NCBI GenBank assembly: GCA_028279345.1
Contig: JANQNY010000033.1
Span: 16,308 to 80,307, forward strand
Direction: 5' to 3'
Origin: Geminicoccaceae bacterium
GTDB lineage: Bacteria > Pseudomonadota > Alphaproteobacteria > Geminicoccales > Geminicoccaceae
DNA length: 64,000 nucleotides
Shown here: piece after piece, positions 46,289 through 57,419 of the stretch
Position numbering within the stretch: the stretch's first letter is position 1
How the letters are laid out: every line of letters begins with the position of its first letter
Program-made: the position numbers and the translations under genes
The notes under the pieces: generated by a model
The model's input: the letters and a program-made list of their open reading frames with translations, nothing else
The model's database searches: none
What the model was told of the DNA's origin: nothing

Positions 46289-47212
46289 TCAATCGGCTCC
46301 CAGCTGGGCGGCATGAACGAGAGCCGAAGGTTGCTCCAGGTCGGCGCCGACGACGCGCCACGCAGAGCGGTCCGCGAGCAGCCGGCGCAACAGCTTCACG
46401 TGCAGCATGTGGCCGCTGCCCCGACCGACGAAGCGCCCCTGAATGGGACCGGCGAGGAACAGATCGCCGATGGCATCCAACGCCTTGTGACGCACAAACT
46501 CGTCGGGCCATCTGAGACCCTCCGGGTTCAACACGCCACGCTCGCTGACCACAACGGCATTGTCGAGCGAGCCGCCACGGGCGAGGCCTTGCGCGCGCAG
46601 GCTGTCGACATCCTCGGCGAAGCCGAAGGTCCGTGCGCCCGCCAGCTCGCTCGGAAAGCTCTCGCCGTCGACCTCGACGGCGAGTCGTTGGCGGCCAATC
46701 GCGGCATGCGCGAAGTCGATGCTCATATCGACTGCAAAGCCCTGATGGGGTCTGAGGCTCGCCGAGCGTTCACCATGCTGGACCGTAACCGGGTGCAGGA
46801 TCTCGAGAACCCGGCGGGGTGCATCCTGCTCGACGATGCCGGCGCAGCCGAGGAGGAAGAAGAAGGACCTGGCACTGCCGTCCATCGCCGGCACCTCGGG
46901 ACCGTCGAGCGCGATCTCGATATTGTCGATGCCCCAAGCGGCAAGCGCCGCCATCAGGTGCTCGACGGTGCTGACCGTTGCACCGCAGGGGCTCCGCAAC
47001 AAGGTGCATCGGGTCGTGTCGGCAACCGTCTCGATGCACGCCTCGATGTGCGGGCTGCCTGGCCGATCCTCACGCACGAAACGGATGCCGCTGTCAGCGG
47101 ACGCCGGACGCAGCGTCAACGCTACCCGTGCGCCCGTGTGCAAGCCGACACCGACACACCCGATCGCCGATCTGATCGTACGCTGCCGTATGTGCTTTTC
47201 TGCCAACGACAT
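46289..47212 (-). CDS. lpxC: UDP-3-O-acyl-N-acetylglucosamine deacetylase
   Basis: A 307-residue zinc amidase that commits UDP-GlcNAc to lipid A. Zinc ligands lie in STVEHLMAAL (His85) and VRHKALDAIGDL (His and Asp), with catalytic GSGHMLHVKLL near the C-terminus. GVGLHTGARVALTLRPA and EVPAMDGSARSF are family signatures. The ATG at 47212 is chosen; an in-frame GTG nine bases earlier is possible. It is the usual gene after ftsZ in proteobacteria, here 137 bases behind it. Presence implies a lipid A-bearing outer membrane. Confidence 0.96.
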   Translation of the reverse strand: MSLAEKHIRQRTIRSAIGCVGVGLHTGARVALTLRPASADSGIRFVREDRPGSPHIEACIETVADTTRCTLLRSPCGATVSTVEHLMAALAAWGIDNIEIALDGPEVPAMDGSARSFFFLLGCAGIVEQDAPRRVLEILHPVTVQHGERSASLRPHQGFAVDMSIDFAHAAIGRQRLAVEVDGESFPSELAGARTFGFAEDVDSLRAQGLARGGSLDNAVVVSERGVLNPEGLRWPDEFVRHKALDAIGDLFLAGPIQGRFVGRGSGHMLHVKLLRRLLADRSAWRVVGADLEQPSALVHAAQLGAD

Positions 47213-47349
47213 TCGCCCCACCCACTGGTCGCCCGCGAACGACCTGATTTACGCCGTTTGAGGGGTATCCGGCCGGCGGGCACGCCGCAAATCACGCTTC
47301 GTGTCGGTTTTTGACATGTCGACGTGTGGCGCGCCCGGCCGGATGTACT

Positions 47350-48771
47350 CTATGCCTCCGTCTTCTCCCGACGCAGAAACGCGGGGATTTCGCCGTCGGC
47401 ATCGGGCTCGGCGTGGACACGCGGTTCCGCAGGCTGCCGCGGCGGGCGCCCCTCCTTTGCAACCGTCTCCGCGTCACGGCGCTTGCCATAGAGCCCCTGC
47501 GCCAGCTGCCGGAACAGCGAGCTGCCCTTGTTCGCCGCTTCTGCCGCTGTAGCTTCGGCCGTCGGGGCGGCTTGAAACCCAGGCCTTCCGGCCGTCCCCG
47601 GCTCCTCGACGCCGTCATCCACCAGCTTGTAGGACAGCGGCTCGCGCTTGGCTTCGCCGCTCCCACCCGGATGCGGCAGCGGCTGGACCCGATGCGGCTC
47701 CGTACGGAAGCGCAAGCTGGAGAGCGGCGAAACCGTCTCGGGGCGGCGCGGTGCGGTCTCACGGCTCTCGGTGGGTTCCGCGGCCGGCGCGACGCGGGCG
47801 CGCGGCTCGCTCTCGATGCCGGTGGCGACCACGGAAACGCGCATCGTGCCTTCCATCGTCTCGTCGAAGGTCGAGCCGAAGATGATGTTGGCGTCGCCGT
47901 CGACCTCTTCCCTGATCCGATTGGCCGCCGCGTCGACCTCGAAGAGGGTCATGTCGTGGCCGCCGGTGATGTTGATCAACACGCCCTGCGCGCCGCGCAT
48001 CGACACCTCGTCGAGGAGCGGGTTCGAGATGGCCGCTTCCGCCGCCTCGACCGCACGCCGGTCGCCGGTGGCCTCGCCCGTGCCCATCATCGCCTTGCCC
48101 ATCTCCGCCATGACGGTGCGGATGTCGGCGAAGTCGAGGTTGATCAGACCCGGCATGACGATCAGGTCGGTGACGCCGCGCACGCCCATGTGGAGGACCT
48201 GATCGGCGAGCTGGAAGGCGTCGCGCAGGGTCGTCCGCTCGTTGGCGATCCGGAACAGGTTCTGGTTCGGGATGACGATGAGCGTGTCGACATACTGCTG
48301 GAGGTCTTCGAGCCCCGCCTCGGCGACCCGCATGCGGTGCGCGCCCTCGAAGGCGAACGGCTTGGTGACGACGCCGACCGTGAGGATGCCGCGCTCGCGA
48401 ATGGCCCGTGCGATCGCCGGTGCCGCGCCAGTGCCCGTGCCACCACCCATGCCGGCGGTGATGAAGGCCATATGCGAGCCCTCGACCTCGGTGAGGATCT
48501 CGTCGAGCGCCTCTTCGGCGGACGCGCGCCCGACCTCGGGCCGAGCCCCGGCGCCCAGGCCGTGGGTGATCGCCGAACCGAGCTGGATGCGGCGCTCGGT
48601 CAGGCAGGCGCCCAGTGCCTGGCTATCGGTGTTGGCGACGACGAACTCCACCCCCTCGAGATGCGAGGTGATCATGTTGTTGACGGCGTTACCCCCCGCG
48701 CCGCCGATCCCGATGACGGTGATCTTTGGCTTTAGTTCGTGATTGGTTTGGATCGTCAGGTTTAGTGTCAT
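47350..48771 (-). CDS. ftsZ: Cell division protein FtsZ
   Basis: A 473-residue tubulin-like GTPase. The tubulin signature is [15 protein letters not shown] (109-115 for GGGTGTG), the N-terminal GTP site is [15 protein letters not shown], and the T7 synergy loop is [18 protein letters not shown] disordered linker of about 150 residues, rich in Pro, Glu and Ala, leads to the conserved C-terminal peptide [10 protein letters not shown] that binds FtsA. The long linker is typical of alphaproteobacteria. It lies 57 bases after ftsA. Confidence 0.98.
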   Translation of the reverse strand: MTLNLTIQTNHELKPKITVIGIGGAGGNAVNNMITSHLEGVEFVVANTDSQALGACLTERRIQLGSAITHGLGAGARPEVGRASAEEALDEILTEVEGSHMAFITAGMGGGTGTGAAPAIARAIRERGILTVGVVTKPFAFEGAHRMRVAEAGLEDLQQYVDTLIVIPNQNLFRIANERTTLRDAFQLADQVLHMGVRGVTDLIVMPGLINLDFADIRTVMAEMGKAMMGTGEATGDRRAVEAAEAAISNPLLDEVSMRGAQGVLINITGGHDMTLFEVDAAANRIREEVDGDANIIFGSTFDETMEGTMRVSVVATGIESEPRARVAPAAEPTESRETAPRRPETVSPLSSLRFRTEPHRVQPLPHPGGSGEAKREPLSYKLVDDGVEEPGTAGRPGFQAAPTAEATAAEAANKGSSLFRQLAQGLYGKRRDAETVAKEGRPPRQPAEPRVHAEPDADGEIPAFLRREKTEA

Positions 48772-48828
48772 GCTCTCCTCCTTGACACTTTTGGAAACTC
48801 GGTTGCGGCGCCCACCTTCCGGGTCACC

Positions 48829-50136
48829 TCAGGTCACGCCCAGGCTCTCTCGGAGCCACTGGCCCAGCCGTTCGATTGGTCGTCGCATCGGTCCTGCCGC
48901 GCCTCGCGCGGGCGCGTAGCCGATGTTGCCGTCGAAGCCGGCGGCGAGCGCGAGGGCGCCACCGGCGGCTGCCATCTGCGGCTCGCTCCAGCCGTCGAGG
49001 ACGGTCGGACGCCCCAGCCGCACGCCGCAGCCGAGGACCTCGGCCGCGAGCTCGATCATGCCTTCCTGCTGGGCTCCGCCGCCGGTCAGCACCACGCCGC
49101 GGCGCGCTGCCAGCCGCGCCTGCTCCGGGGCCTGACGGAGCTGCTCGGTGACGGCGCCGAACAGAGCCTGAGCGAGCGGCCGCAAGAGCTCGGTGAGCCG
49201 GCGCCGCTGGATCTCCACGAGGTCGTTCCCGCCGGCGGCACCCAGAGGCATCAGCTCGATCGTCTCGAACGCGTCACAGGCGCGCCAGACGACCGAGGCT
49301 TCGAGATTCTTGAGCCGTTCGGCTGTGGTCCGCGGAATGGCGAGCCGTTGGACGAGCTCGTCCGTCAGATGGTCGGCACCCTGGGGGATGGCGCCAACGT
49401 AATGGAGGCGGCTGTGCTGAAGTACGGCTAGCGTGGTGGTCCGCCCGCCGAGGTCGATGACCAGCGCGCCGCGATCGGCCTCGTCGCGGCCGACACAGCC
49501 GAGCGCTGCGGCGTAGGGTGCTGCATAGACACCACCGAGCCGTAGGTGACCACGCGCCAGGCAGGCGGCGAGTTGCTCCAGCGGCCGCGCACGCATGCCC
49601 ACGAGGTGCGCCCGGACGACGAGCCGCCGACCCGTTAGGCCCGTCGAGTCACGCAGCTCCGGGCCGTCGTCGATGCTCTCGCCCATCGGCACCGCGTGCG
49701 CGATCGCGAAGCCGCGCGCGGGCGCCTGGACCGCAGCTTGGCGCAGGGCCAGCAGCACCTCGCGGCGGCGTACGGCCGCCCCGTTGAGCGTCACCTCCAC
49801 CTTGACGTAGCCGCTCGAAAGCGCGCCGTCAGCGACCACCACCGCGATCTCGTCGAGCCGCTCCTGCGCGTCGCACTCCGCGTCGTCGACGATGGCCCGG
49901 ATCGCCGTCTCGGCAGCGGCCGCGTCGACGATCTCGCCGGCGGCAAAGCCATCGGCCGCTTGATGCGCCGCACCCAGGAGCCGTAGCCGACCGTCGCCGT
50001 TGATCTGCGCAATGTAACAGCAGAGCTTGCAGGAGCCGACGTCGAGCACGCCGAAGGGGCGCGAATGGCGGCTGCCCTGCTCCACTACGTTCATCCATGC
50101 CATCGGCTGGCTCGCGGACGCGTAGGGCGCCATCAT
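48829..50136 (-). CDS. ftsA: Cell division protein FtsA
   Basis: A 435-residue actin-like ATPase that tethers FtsZ filaments to the membrane. ATP-site blocks are GVLDVGSCKLCCYIA, ALVIDLGGRTTTLAVLQ and GVVLTGGGAQQEGM; the C-terminal PIERLGQWLRESLGVT is the amphipathic membrane-binding helix. The start overlaps the ftsQ stop (ATGA). Cys residues in KLCC are unusual at the first phosphate loop. Confidence 0.96.
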   Translation of the reverse strand: MMAPYASASQPMAWMNVVEQGSRHSRPFGVLDVGSCKLCCYIAQINGDGRLRLLGAAHQAADGFAAGEIVDAAAAETAIRAIVDDAECDAQERLDEIAVVVADGALSSGYVKVEVTLNGAAVRRREVLLALRQAAVQAPARGFAIAHAVPMGESIDDGPELRDSTGLTGRRLVVRAHLVGMRARPLEQLAACLARGHLRLGGVYAAPYAAALGCVGRDEADRGALVIDLGGRTTTLAVLQHSRLHYVGAIPQGADHLTDELVQRLAIPRTTAERLKNLEASVVWRACDAFETIELMPLGAAGGNDLVEIQRRRLTELLRPLAQALFGAVTEQLRQAPEQARLAARRGVVLTGGGAQQEGMIELAAEVLGCGVRLGRPTVLDGWSEPQMAAAGGALALAAGFDGNIGYAPARGAAGPMRRPIERLGQWLRESLGVT

Positions 50137-50936
50137 CCCTGAGCCTCCTGTCTGAGTAGCGGCAGCGGCGAGACGACGATGCGGTCGTCGAGGCGCAGAT
50201 CGACGACGGCGACCGCGCGCTCGAGCAGCTCCTCCTTGGCAAGGAAACGCTCCAGCCTGCGGAGCGCCCGGTCGACGTCCTCTGCGGGCAGCTCCACGCG
50301 CTGCTGGCTATCGAGCACCAGGCGCCAGCGGCGCTCGCCCAAGCGCTCGAGTCGGTCCAGGCTGAGGTCGAGCCGGTCGGCGAGGACGAGGATCTGGGCG
50401 ACCTCTTCGGCCGCCGCCGCAGCCCCTGCTCCGGTCACCAGCGGGAGGTCGCGCGGAACCTCGTGCTGGGCCACCGGGACCGTCTCGCCGTTCTCGGACA
50501 GTAGGGCCACGCCGTCGGGCGCGAGCCAGAGCGCCAGCGCTTGATGTTCGGTCAGGTGGATCTCGAGCGTGCCGGTCAGCAGGCGCCGGATCACGGCGTG
50601 GTCGACCCAGGCGAGATCTTCGAGCCGGTTGCGCGCCGCATCGAGGTCGAGACCGAGCATCGCCGTGCCCGGCTCGATCGCCAGAGCCGTGCGGATGGCG
50701 GCCTCGTCGAGCCTTCGCGCACCGTCGATGCGCACCTCCTCGACGACCAGCCCGAGAGTGGCTTGCGCGCGCGAGGCGAACATCTCCGCCGCCGGCAGGA
50801 GCCAAGGGGTCGCGAGCGTCAAGAGAGCCAGGGTCGCCGCCATCAGCGCCGGCGCGGAGCGGCGCGTAGCGCGCCTCGGTGGCAGCCGGAGCTGTGCCTG
50901 GTGGCGGCGGGCTGCGCGGAGGTTCACCGGTCGCAC
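50133..50936 (-). CDS. ftsQ: Cell division protein FtsQ
   Basis: A 267-residue bitopic protein: a basic cytoplasmic tail, one transmembrane helix (ALMAATLALLTLATPWLLPA), then a POTRA domain (VEEVRIDGARRLDEAAIRTAL) and the FtsQ beta domain. It links early divisome proteins to FtsL/FtsI in the periplasm. The GTG at 50936 overlaps ddl by 13 bases; its stop overlaps ftsA. Confidence 0.93.
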   Translation of the reverse strand: MRPVNLRAARRHQAQLRLPPRRATRRSAPALMAATLALLTLATPWLLPAAEMFASRAQATLGLVVEEVRIDGARRLDEAAIRTALAIEPGTAMLGLDLDAARNRLEDLAWVDHAVIRRLLTGTLEIHLTEHQALALWLAPDGVALLSENGETVPVAQHEVPRDLPLVTGAGAAAAAEEVAQILVLADRLDLSLDRLERLGERRWRLVLDSQQRVELPAEDVDRALRRLERFLAKEELLERAVAVVDLRLDDRIVVSPLPLLRQEAQG

Positions 50937-51844
50937 GACGCGTCCTCCAGAAGCTGGACGACGAGGTCGTCGAAGGCGATGCCAAGATGCGCCGCCTGCT
51001 CGGGCACGAGCGACAAGGGCGTCATGCCGGGCTGCGTGTTGACCTCGAGGATGTGGAGGCCTTCGTCACCTTCGCTCGGATTCCAGCGGAAGTCGGCTCG
51101 GCTGAGGCTGCGGCAGCCCAGCGCCCGGTGCGCGCGCAACGACCAGTCGAGAATCTGCTCGAACACGGGCTCCGGGATCGGCGCCGGCACCAAGTGATCG
51201 CAGAGGCCTTCGGTGTACTTGGCACGGTAGTCGTAAAAGCCCTCACGCGGGCGGAGCTCGGTCACGGTGAGCGCCCGGTCGCCGAGGACCGTGCAGGTGA
51301 GCTCGTGGCCCTCGATGAACGGCTCGACGAGCATCGGCGCGCTCACCGGCGTGCTGCCTGGCCCCTGATTGGGCAGGAGCCTTGGGTCGTCGAGATCGTC
51401 CACGATGAGCACGCCGACGCTGGAGCCTTCAGCCACCGGCTTGACCACGAGCGGCAAGGGCAGCACCGAACCCGTCGCGACCTCAGCGAGTGTCGCCAGA
51501 CGACCCTCTGGCGCTCTCAGGCCTGCGGCCTGGAACAAGCGCACCGCCAGGGGCTTGTGCATGGCCACGGCCGAGGCAAGCACGCCCGAGTGGGAGTAGG
51601 GGATCCGCATAACCTCGAGCAGGCCCTGCACGCAGCCGTCCTCGCCGTAGCGACCGTGGAGCGCGTTGAAGCACGCCTCGGGCGCCAGCTCGGCGAGCCG
51701 CTGCGGCAGGTCGGCGCCGACGTCGATCCGCTCGACCGCGTAGCCTCTTTGCTCGAGCGCCAGAGCGCAGGCTTCGCCGGAGGTCAGCGACACTTCGCGC
51801 TCGGCAGACACACCGCCCATCAGGATCGCGACGGGCCGGCTCAT
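50924..51844 (-). CDS. ddl: D-alanine--D-alanine ligase
   Basis: A 306-residue ATP-grasp enzyme that makes D-Ala-D-Ala for lipid [34 protein letters not shown] and [19 protein letters not shown] are the standard blocks. Its product is the same dipeptide cut by the VanX-like enzyme at 1209-2036. ATG overlaps the murB stop (ATGA). EVNTQPG with Pro-Gly-Met-Thr is the usual carboxy-terminal signature. Confidence 0.97.
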   Translation of the reverse strand: MSRPVAILMGGVSAEREVSLTSGEACALALEQRGYAVERIDVGADLPQRLAELAPEACFNALHGRYGEDGCVQGLLEVMRIPYSHSGVLASAVAMHKPLAVRLFQAAGLRAPEGRLATLAEVATGSVLPLPLVVKPVAEGSSVGVLIVDDLDDPRLLPNQGPGSTPVSAPMLVEPFIEGHELTCTVLGDRALTVTELRPREGFYDYRAKYTEGLCDHLVPAPIPEPVFEQILDWSLRAHRALGCRSLSRADFRWNPSEGDEGLHILEVNTQPGMTPLSLVPEQAAHLGIAFDDLVVQLLEDASCDR

Positions 51845-52755
51845 GACGACATCTCCCGGAGCGCGTGGCCGACGCGCTTAATCTCCCAGTCCAGCGCAAT
51901 CCCACTGGTGGCAAGCACCCGCTCGCGCACGGTTTCGCCGAGGGTCTCCAGGTCGTCGGCGGTGGCATCGCCCGTATTGATGAGGAAGTTGCAGTGCTTC
52001 TCGGCGACCATCGCGCCGCCGCGACGCAGGCCGCGGCAGCCGGCAGCATCGATCAGGCGCCAGGCGCTCTGGCCCGGCGGGTTCTTGAAGGTGCTGCCCC
52101 CGGTGGCGACCGAGATGGGCTGGGCCGCGGCGCGCTCGGCCTTGATGTCGGCCATGCGCGCCTTGAGCGTCGTCGGGTCGCCAGGCTCGCCCGCGAAGAT
52201 CGCCTCGACCACAATCCAATCCGGCGGCAGCGCGCTGTGGCGGTAGCGGAGATCGAGGCTCGCCGCTGGTGCCTCGTGCAGCCGGCCGGCACGGTCGAGT
52301 GCCTTGATGCTGACGAGGCGGTCCTTGGTCTCACCGCCGAAGGCGCCGGCGTTCATGCGCACGGCACCGCCGATTGTGCCGGGGATGCCGACAAAGAACT
52401 CGAGCCCGGTGATGCCCGCCTGAGCCGCTGCCATGGCGACGCTCCGGTCCAGCGCACCGGCCTCGGCGATGACGGTCGTTCCCTCCGTCCGCACCTGCTT
52501 GAGCACGCCGCCCAAGCGGATGACGACGCCGGCGACGCCACCGTCGCGGATGAGAAGGTTGGAGGCGACGCCCACCGGCAGCACCGGGATGTCATTCGGG
52601 AGCGCTTGCAGGAATGCTTGGAGGTCAGCGATGTCGGCGGGGCGAAACAAGGCTTCAGCGGGGCCGCCGACACGCATCCAGGCCCAGGGCGCTAGCGGGG
52701 CGGCGGCCTCGAGGCGGCCGCGGACGGGTGGCAGGCGATCCAGGAGCGCGCTCAT
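51841..52755 (-). CDS. murB: UDP-N-acetylenolpyruvoylglucosamine reductase
   Basis: A 304-residue FAD enzyme that reduces UDP-GlcNAc-enolpyruvate to UDP-MurNAc. FAD-binding elements are [14 protein letters not shown] and [15 protein letters not shown]; the catalytic end is GGSTFKNP and [16 protein letters not shown]. Layout fits type I/IIb short MurB. Start overlaps the murC stop. Confidence 0.97.
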   Translation of the reverse strand: MSALLDRLPPVRGRLEAAAPLAPWAWMRVGGPAEALFRPADIADLQAFLQALPNDIPVLPVGVASNLLIRDGGVAGVVIRLGGVLKQVRTEGTTVIAEAGALDRSVAMAAAQAGITGLEFFVGIPGTIGGAVRMNAGAFGGETKDRLVSIKALDRAGRLHEAPAASLDLRYRHSALPPDWIVVEAIFAGEPGDPTTLKARMADIKAERAAAQPISVATGGSTFKNPPGQSAWRLIDAAGCRGLRRGGAMVAEKHCNFLINTGDATADDLETLGETVRERVLATSGIALDWEIKRVGHALREMSS

Positions 52756-54164
52756 GACGCTTTGCCTGCCAGGGTGTCTAGCTCACCGGGGAGCGCATTC
52801 GCCCATTGCGTGCTGTTGCCGGCACCCAGGACCACGACGAGATCGCCTTCGCCTGCCAGGCCGTGAATCCGCTCGGCGAGCCCGTCGGCGCCCGCTAGCG
52901 CGTCTACGTCGCGATGGCCGTAGTCCCGGATGCCCTGCACCAGCGCGTTATGGTCGGCGCCGTTGATCGGTGCCTCACCCGCCGCGTAAACCGGTGCGAC
53001 GAGCACGGTGTCGGCGTGGTTGAAGGCCGCGCAGAAGTCGTCGAACAGCTCGTGCAGCCGCGAATAGCGGTGCGGCTGGACGACGGCGACGACCTTGCCC
53101 ACCGTGGCTTGGCGAGCGGTTTCCAGGACCGCGCGGATCTCGACCGGGTGGTGGCCGTAGTCGTCGACGACGGTGATGCCGGCGCCCTGGCCCGTCACCG
53201 TGAACCGCCGCTTGACCCCGGCGAAAGAACCCAGCGCCTGGCGCACCGTGTCCGGGTCGAGCTTCAGGTAGTGCGCGACGGCGATGGCGGCGCAGGCATT
53301 CTGCACGTTGTGGCGTCCAGGCATGGCCAGGCGCAGATCGCGCAGCAAGAGCGGCGCGCCGCCATTGCGGATCACGACGTCGAAGGTGGTGCCGTACGCG
53401 TCGACCCGCAGGTCGATGGCGCGCACGTCGGCCTGCGGGTTGAATCCATAGGTGACGATCTTGCGGTCGGTCAGTCGGCCGATCAGCCCCTGCACTTCGG
53501 GGTGATCGATGCAGAGCGTGCAGAAGCCGTAGAACGGCACGCGCTCGAGGAAGGTCATGAACGACTGCTTCAGCGCGTCGAAGCTGCCGTGATGGTCCAA
53601 ATGCTCGCGGTCGATGTTGGTGACGATGGCGATGGTGGCGGGCAGGCGGACCAGCGAGCCGTCGCTCTCATCGGCCTCGACCACCATCCAGTCGCCGGCA
53701 CCGAGCCGCGCGTTGGTGCCGTAGGCGTTGGTGATGCCGCCATTGACGACCGTCGGGTCGAGCCCGCCGGCATCGAACAGCGCTGCCACTAGCGACGTCG
53801 TCGTGGTCTTGCCGTGCGTGCCGGCCACGGCCACCGACCATTTGAGGCGCATGAGCTCGCCGAGCATCTCGGCGCGCCGAACGACGGGCAGGCGCCGAGC
53901 GCGTGCGGCGATGAGCTCCGGGTTGTTCTCCTTGATGGCGCTGGAGATGACGACGACCGCCACGCCTTCGAGGTTCTCGGCCGCGTGGCCGATGGCGATG
54001 GCGATGCCGAGGCCCTTCAGCCGCTTCACGTTGGCGCTCTCGGCCACGTCCGAGCCCTGCACGGCGTAGCCTAGATTGTGCAGGATCTCGGCGATCCCGC
54101 TCATGCCGATCCCGCCGATCCCGACGAAGTGCAGGCGTCCGACCTCGAGCGGCAGCACGTTCAT
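52752..54164 (-). CDS. murC: UDP-N-acetylmuramate--L-alanine ligase
   Basis: A 470-residue Mur ligase. [17 protein letters not shown] is the Rossmann N-domain, [18 protein letters not shown] the ATP loop, and [20 protein letters not shown] the central domain; [16 protein letters not shown] lies in the C-domain. Adds L-Ala to UDP-MurNAc. The ATG at 54164 overlaps the murG stop; the longer open frame is not needed. Confidence 0.97.
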   Translation of the reverse strand: MNVLPLEVGRLHFVGIGGIGMSGIAEILHNLGYAVQGSDVAESANVKRLKGLGIAIAIGHAAENLEGVAVVVISSAIKENNPELIAARARRLPVVRRAEMLGELMRLKWSVAVAGTHGKTTTTSLVAALFDAGGLDPTVVNGGITNAYGTNARLGAGDWMVVEADESDGSLVRLPATIAIVTNIDREHLDHHGSFDALKQSFMTFLERVPFYGFCTLCIDHPEVQGLIGRLTDRKIVTYGFNPQADVRAIDLRVDAYGTTFDVVIRNGGAPLLLRDLRLAMPGRHNVQNACAAIAVAHYLKLDPDTVRQALGSFAGVKRRFTVTGQGAGITVVDDYGHHPVEIRAVLETARQATVGKVVAVVQPHRYSRLHELFDDFCAAFNHADTVLVAPVYAAGEAPINGADHNALVQGIRDYGHRDVDALAGADGLAERIHGLAGEGDLVVVLGAGNSTQWANALPGELDTLAGKAS

Positions 54165-55219
54165 GCTAGCGCCTCTTCGACGACGTCGGCGAGCCGCTCG
54201 CCGGCGTCGGGGCGGGCCAGCCGATCGGCCGCCGCAGCCATCCGCTGCAGCTCGTTCGGCTCGCTCATCAGGTGGCGGACGTCCTGCGCCAGGCGCTGCG
54301 GGGTGAACGCGTCGGCGTCGACGAGGATCGCGGCACTCGTGTCGGCCAACGCCTCCGCATTGGCGCGCTGATGGTCGTCCGCAGCGTAGGGGTAGGGGAC
54401 AAGGATCGCGGGCCGGCCGACCACCAGCAGCTCCGCCACGGACGACGCACCCGACCGGCAGATCACAAGCCCGGCTCGGGCCAGCCGCTCCGGCATGTCG
54501 TCGAAGAAGGCCCGCACCTCGAAGGCCAAGCCGAAGCCGCGATAGGCGGCTTCGACCCGCTCCAGGTCCTCGGGCCGACATTGCTGGGTGACGTGGAGAC
54601 GTGCGCGCAGGGCTGCGGGCAACCGGCCGAGGGCTTCGGGCACCACGTCGGCGAAGATCTGAGCGCCTTGGCTCCCGCCGGTCACGAGCAGCTCGAGACG
54701 CTCGCCCGTGGGCAGCGGCGCCGGTTGAAAGGCGCTGCGCACAGGATTGCCGACGGTCACGGTCCGGATCTCGTCGGGAACGCCCTTCGTCGTTTCGAAG
54801 GTGAGCGCCAGGGTCTTCGCGAAGCGTGTGAGCAAGCGGTGGGCGCGGCCGAGAACGGCATTCTGCTCGTGCAGGACGAGCGGGACCCGGAGGAGCCCGG
54901 CAGCGAGCCCGGTCGGCACCGACGCGTAGCCGCCGAGTGCGGCCACCGCCTTCGGCCGGGCCGCGAGGAAGCGCAGCATGACGCCGCCAAGCGCCAGGCC
55001 CAGGCGCGCGAAGCCGAGGCCTCTATTCAAGAGCGTGCCCGAGGGGCTGGTTGCATCGATCTCTAAGCGGGCGCGCTCCGGGTCCAAATAGCGGACCCCG
55101 CGGGGATCGACCGCAAAGGTCACCTGATGGCCCCGCCGTGCCAGCACGTCACCGAGGGCGAGAGCCGGGAACATGTGCCCGCCCGTGCCGCCGGTCGCGA
55201 TGACCACCCCACCCCTCAT
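54161..55219 (-). CDS. murG: UDP-GlcNAc transferase MurG
   Basis: A 352-residue GT28 enzyme that turns lipid I into lipid II at the inner face of the membrane. [17 protein letters not shown] is the first glycine loop, [20 protein letters not shown] the second and [19 protein letters not shown] the donor site. Start overlaps the ftsW stop and stop overlaps the murC start. Confidence 0.97.
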   Translation of the reverse strand: MRGGVVIATGGTGGHMFPALALGDVLARRGHQVTFAVDPRGVRYLDPERARLEIDATSPSGTLLNRGLGFARLGLALGGVMLRFLAARPKAVAALGGYASVPTGLAAGLLRVPLVLHEQNAVLGRAHRLLTRFAKTLALTFETTKGVPDEIRTVTVGNPVRSAFQPAPLPTGERLELLVTGGSQGAQIFADVVPEALGRLPAALRARLHVTQQCRPEDLERVEAAYRGFGLAFEVRAFFDDMPERLARAGLVICRSGASSVAELLVVGRPAILVPYPYAADDHQRANAEALADTSAAILVDADAFTPQRLAQDVRHLMSEPNELQRMAAAADRLARPDAGERLADVVEEALA

Positions 55220-56325
55220 GACAGCACCGCGATGCGGGGCTGGCGCCGCAACAGTGCGAGCAGCATGCCGGTGCCGATCGCCAAGGCCACGACCGACGAG
55301 CCGCCATAGCTGACGAAGGGTAGCGTCATGCCCTTCGGCGGCAGCAGCGAGACATTGACACCCAAATTGATCACGGCCTGCAGGCCGAGCTGTGTCGTGA
55401 GGCCTACCGCCGCGAGCTGGGCGAAGCGTTCGGTCTGCCCGTCGGCGAGGACCAAGCTGCGCAACACCACGAACGCGAACAGGAGCAGCACAACGAAGCC
55501 CGCGATGAGGCCGAATTCCTCGAGGCTTGCGGCGAAGATGAAGTCGGCGTGGCTGTCCGGGACGTGGTCCTTGACGGCCCCTTCACCGGGGCCGCGTCCG
55601 AACCAGCCGCCGGCCGAGACGGCGCTCAGCGCCTGACTGACCTGGAAGCCTTGATCGTTCGCGAGGAACGCGTCGACGCGGCTTCGAACGTGACCGAACC
55701 CCTGATAGGCCAGGACCGCAAGGCCGATGCCGCCCACCCCCAGCACACCCACCCAGTGCCAGGCGAGGCCGGCGGCAAAGACCATCACGGCGAACACGGC
55801 CGTCACCAGGAGGGCGGTGCCGACGTCGGGTTGCAGGAGCAGGAGCGCGAGGACGATGCCCACCGGCAAGAGCGCCTCCGGCAACGCCTCAGCCCGGTCG
55901 CCACGAGCCAGGATGTGCGCGGTGACGACAATCAGGGCCGGTTTGACGAGCTCGCTGGGTTGCAGCTTGAAGCCGCCGAGCGACAGCCAGCGGACAGCCC
56001 CGTTGACCTCCGTGCCGACGATCGGGACGAGCGCCAGCAGCGCCAATCCGCCGATGAAGAACATCCGGCCGATGCGTAGCACGCCCAAGGGTGCCAGCAG
56101 CGATGCGCTCAGCAGGATGACGGCGCCGATGCCGACGAAGAGGCACTGACGCAAGGCAAAGTGCCATGGGCTCAACACCATACGCTCTGCTACGGGCGGG
56201 CTCGCCGTGACGACGAAGACGATGCCGATCGCCGCGAGCAGCGTCAGCGCGACCAGCAGGGGGCGGTCGATGGTCCACCACCAGTTGGCAACGACGCTCG
56301 TATCGGTGCGGCCGAAGGCGCTCAT
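55216..56325 (-). CDS. ftsW: Peptidoglycan glycosyltransferase FtsW
   Basis: A 369-residue SEDS-family polymerase with ten helices. WLSLGGFKLQPSELVKPALI and PPKGMTLPFVSYGGSSVVAL are SEDS signatures. It polymerises lipid II at the septum with FtsI. The ATG at 56325 lies 2 bases after the mraY stop and has GAGG upstream. In most alphaproteobacteria murD stands between mraY and ftsW; here there is no room for it. Confidence 0.96.
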   Translation of the reverse strand: MSAFGRTDTSVVANWWWTIDRPLLVALTLLAAIGIVFVVTASPPVAERMVLSPWHFALRQCLFVGIGAVILLSASLLAPLGVLRIGRMFFIGGLALLALVPIVGTEVNGAVRWLSLGGFKLQPSELVKPALIVVTAHILARGDRAEALPEALLPVGIVLALLLLQPDVGTALLVTAVFAVMVFAAGLAWHWVGVLGVGGIGLAVLAYQGFGHVRSRVDAFLANDQGFQVSQALSAVSAGGWFGRGPGEGAVKDHVPDSHADFIFAASLEEFGLIAGFVVLLLFAFVVLRSLVLADGQTERFAQLAAVGLTTQLGLQAVINLGVNVSLLPPKGMTLPFVSYGGSSVVALAIGTGMLLALLRRQPRIAVLS

Positions 56326-56327
56326 CG

Positions 56328-57419
56328 TCACCTCAACTTCAACGTGGAGAGGCCAACGAGGGCGAGCACCATCGCAATGATCCAGAAGCGGATGACGATT
56401 GTTGGCTCCTGCCACCCCTGCTTCTCGAAATGATGGTGCAACGGTGCCATCGCGAAGACGCGGCGGCCGGTGAGCTTGAACGAGACGACCTGGACGATCA
56501 CCGAGACGGTCTCGAGCACGAACAGGCCACCGATGATGGCGAGCACCAGCTCGTGCTCGGTCACCACAGCGGTGGCGCCGAGCGCGCCACCAGTGGCGAG
56601 CGACCCCGTGTCACCCATGAAGACCATCGCCGGCGGTGCGTTGAACCAGAGAAAGCCCAACGCGGCGCCGACGATCGCTCCACAGACGACCGCGAGCTCG
56701 CCGGTTCCAGAGACGAACGGGACGCCCAGATAGTTGGCGAAGATGGCGTTGCCGATCAGGTAGCTGATGAGCGCGAAGCACATGGCCGCGATCATCACCG
56801 GCACGATGGCGAGGCCGTCCAGCCCGTCGGTGAGGTTCACCGCGTTCGATGCGCCAACCATCACGAGGCAGCCGAACACCGCGGCACCGACGAAGCCGAG
56901 TGGGATCAGCACGTCCTTGAAGAACGGGACGGCGAGCCCACTCGCGAGCGGTTCTCCGGTCAACAGCATGACCCAGATGGCGGCCAATAAGCCGATGCCG
57001 ACCTGGCCCGCGAGCTTGAGCCGGCCCGGGAGGCCCTTTGGGCTGCGCCGGCTGACCTTCAGATAGTCGTCCGCGAAGCCGATGCCGCCATAGCCGAGCG
57101 TCACCAGCAGCACGACCCAGACATAGCCGTTGGAGAGGTCGGCCCAGAGCAGCGTCGCGACCGAAAGGGCGAGGAGGATCAAGACGCCCCCCATCGTCGG
57201 CGTCCCCTGCTTCGTCAGCAGATGCGTCTCCGGCCCATCGTCGCGGATCGGCTGGCCCTTGCCCTGTTTTGATCGGAGCCAGCGAATAATGGCCGGGCCG
57301 AAGACGAAGCTCACGAAGAGCGCCGTCATGATCGCGCCACCGGTGCGGAAGGTGAGGTAGCGAAAGACGTTGAAGAGCACGAACGTGTCGGCGAAGGGCA
57401 CGAGGAGATGGTAGAGCAT
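56328..57419 (-). CDS. mraY: Phospho-MurNAc-pentapeptide transferase MraY
   Basis: A 363-residue integral membrane enzyme that makes lipid I on undecaprenyl phosphate. [12 protein letters not shown] (DDxxK), [14 protein letters not shown] and [12 protein letters not shown] are the catalytic cytoplasmic motifs. Its ATG shares an A with the murF stop (TGATG). Confidence 0.97.
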   Translation of the reverse strand: MLYHLLVPFADTFVLFNVFRYLTFRTGGAIMTALFVSFVFGPAIIRWLRSKQGKGQPIRDDGPETHLLTKQGTPTMGGVLILLALSVATLLWADLSNGYVWVVLLVTLGYGGIGFADDYLKVSRRSPKGLPGRLKLAGQVGIGLLAAIWVMLLTGEPLASGLAVPFFKDVLIPLGFVGAAVFGCLVMVGASNAVNLTDGLDGLAIVPVMIAAMCFALISYLIGNAIFANYLGVPFVSGTGELAVVCGAIVGAALGFLWFNAPPAMVFMGDTGSLATGGALGATAVVTEHELVLAIIGGLFVLETVSVIVQVVSFKLTGRRVFAMAPLHHHFEKQGWQEPTIVIRFWIIAMVLALVGLSTLKLR

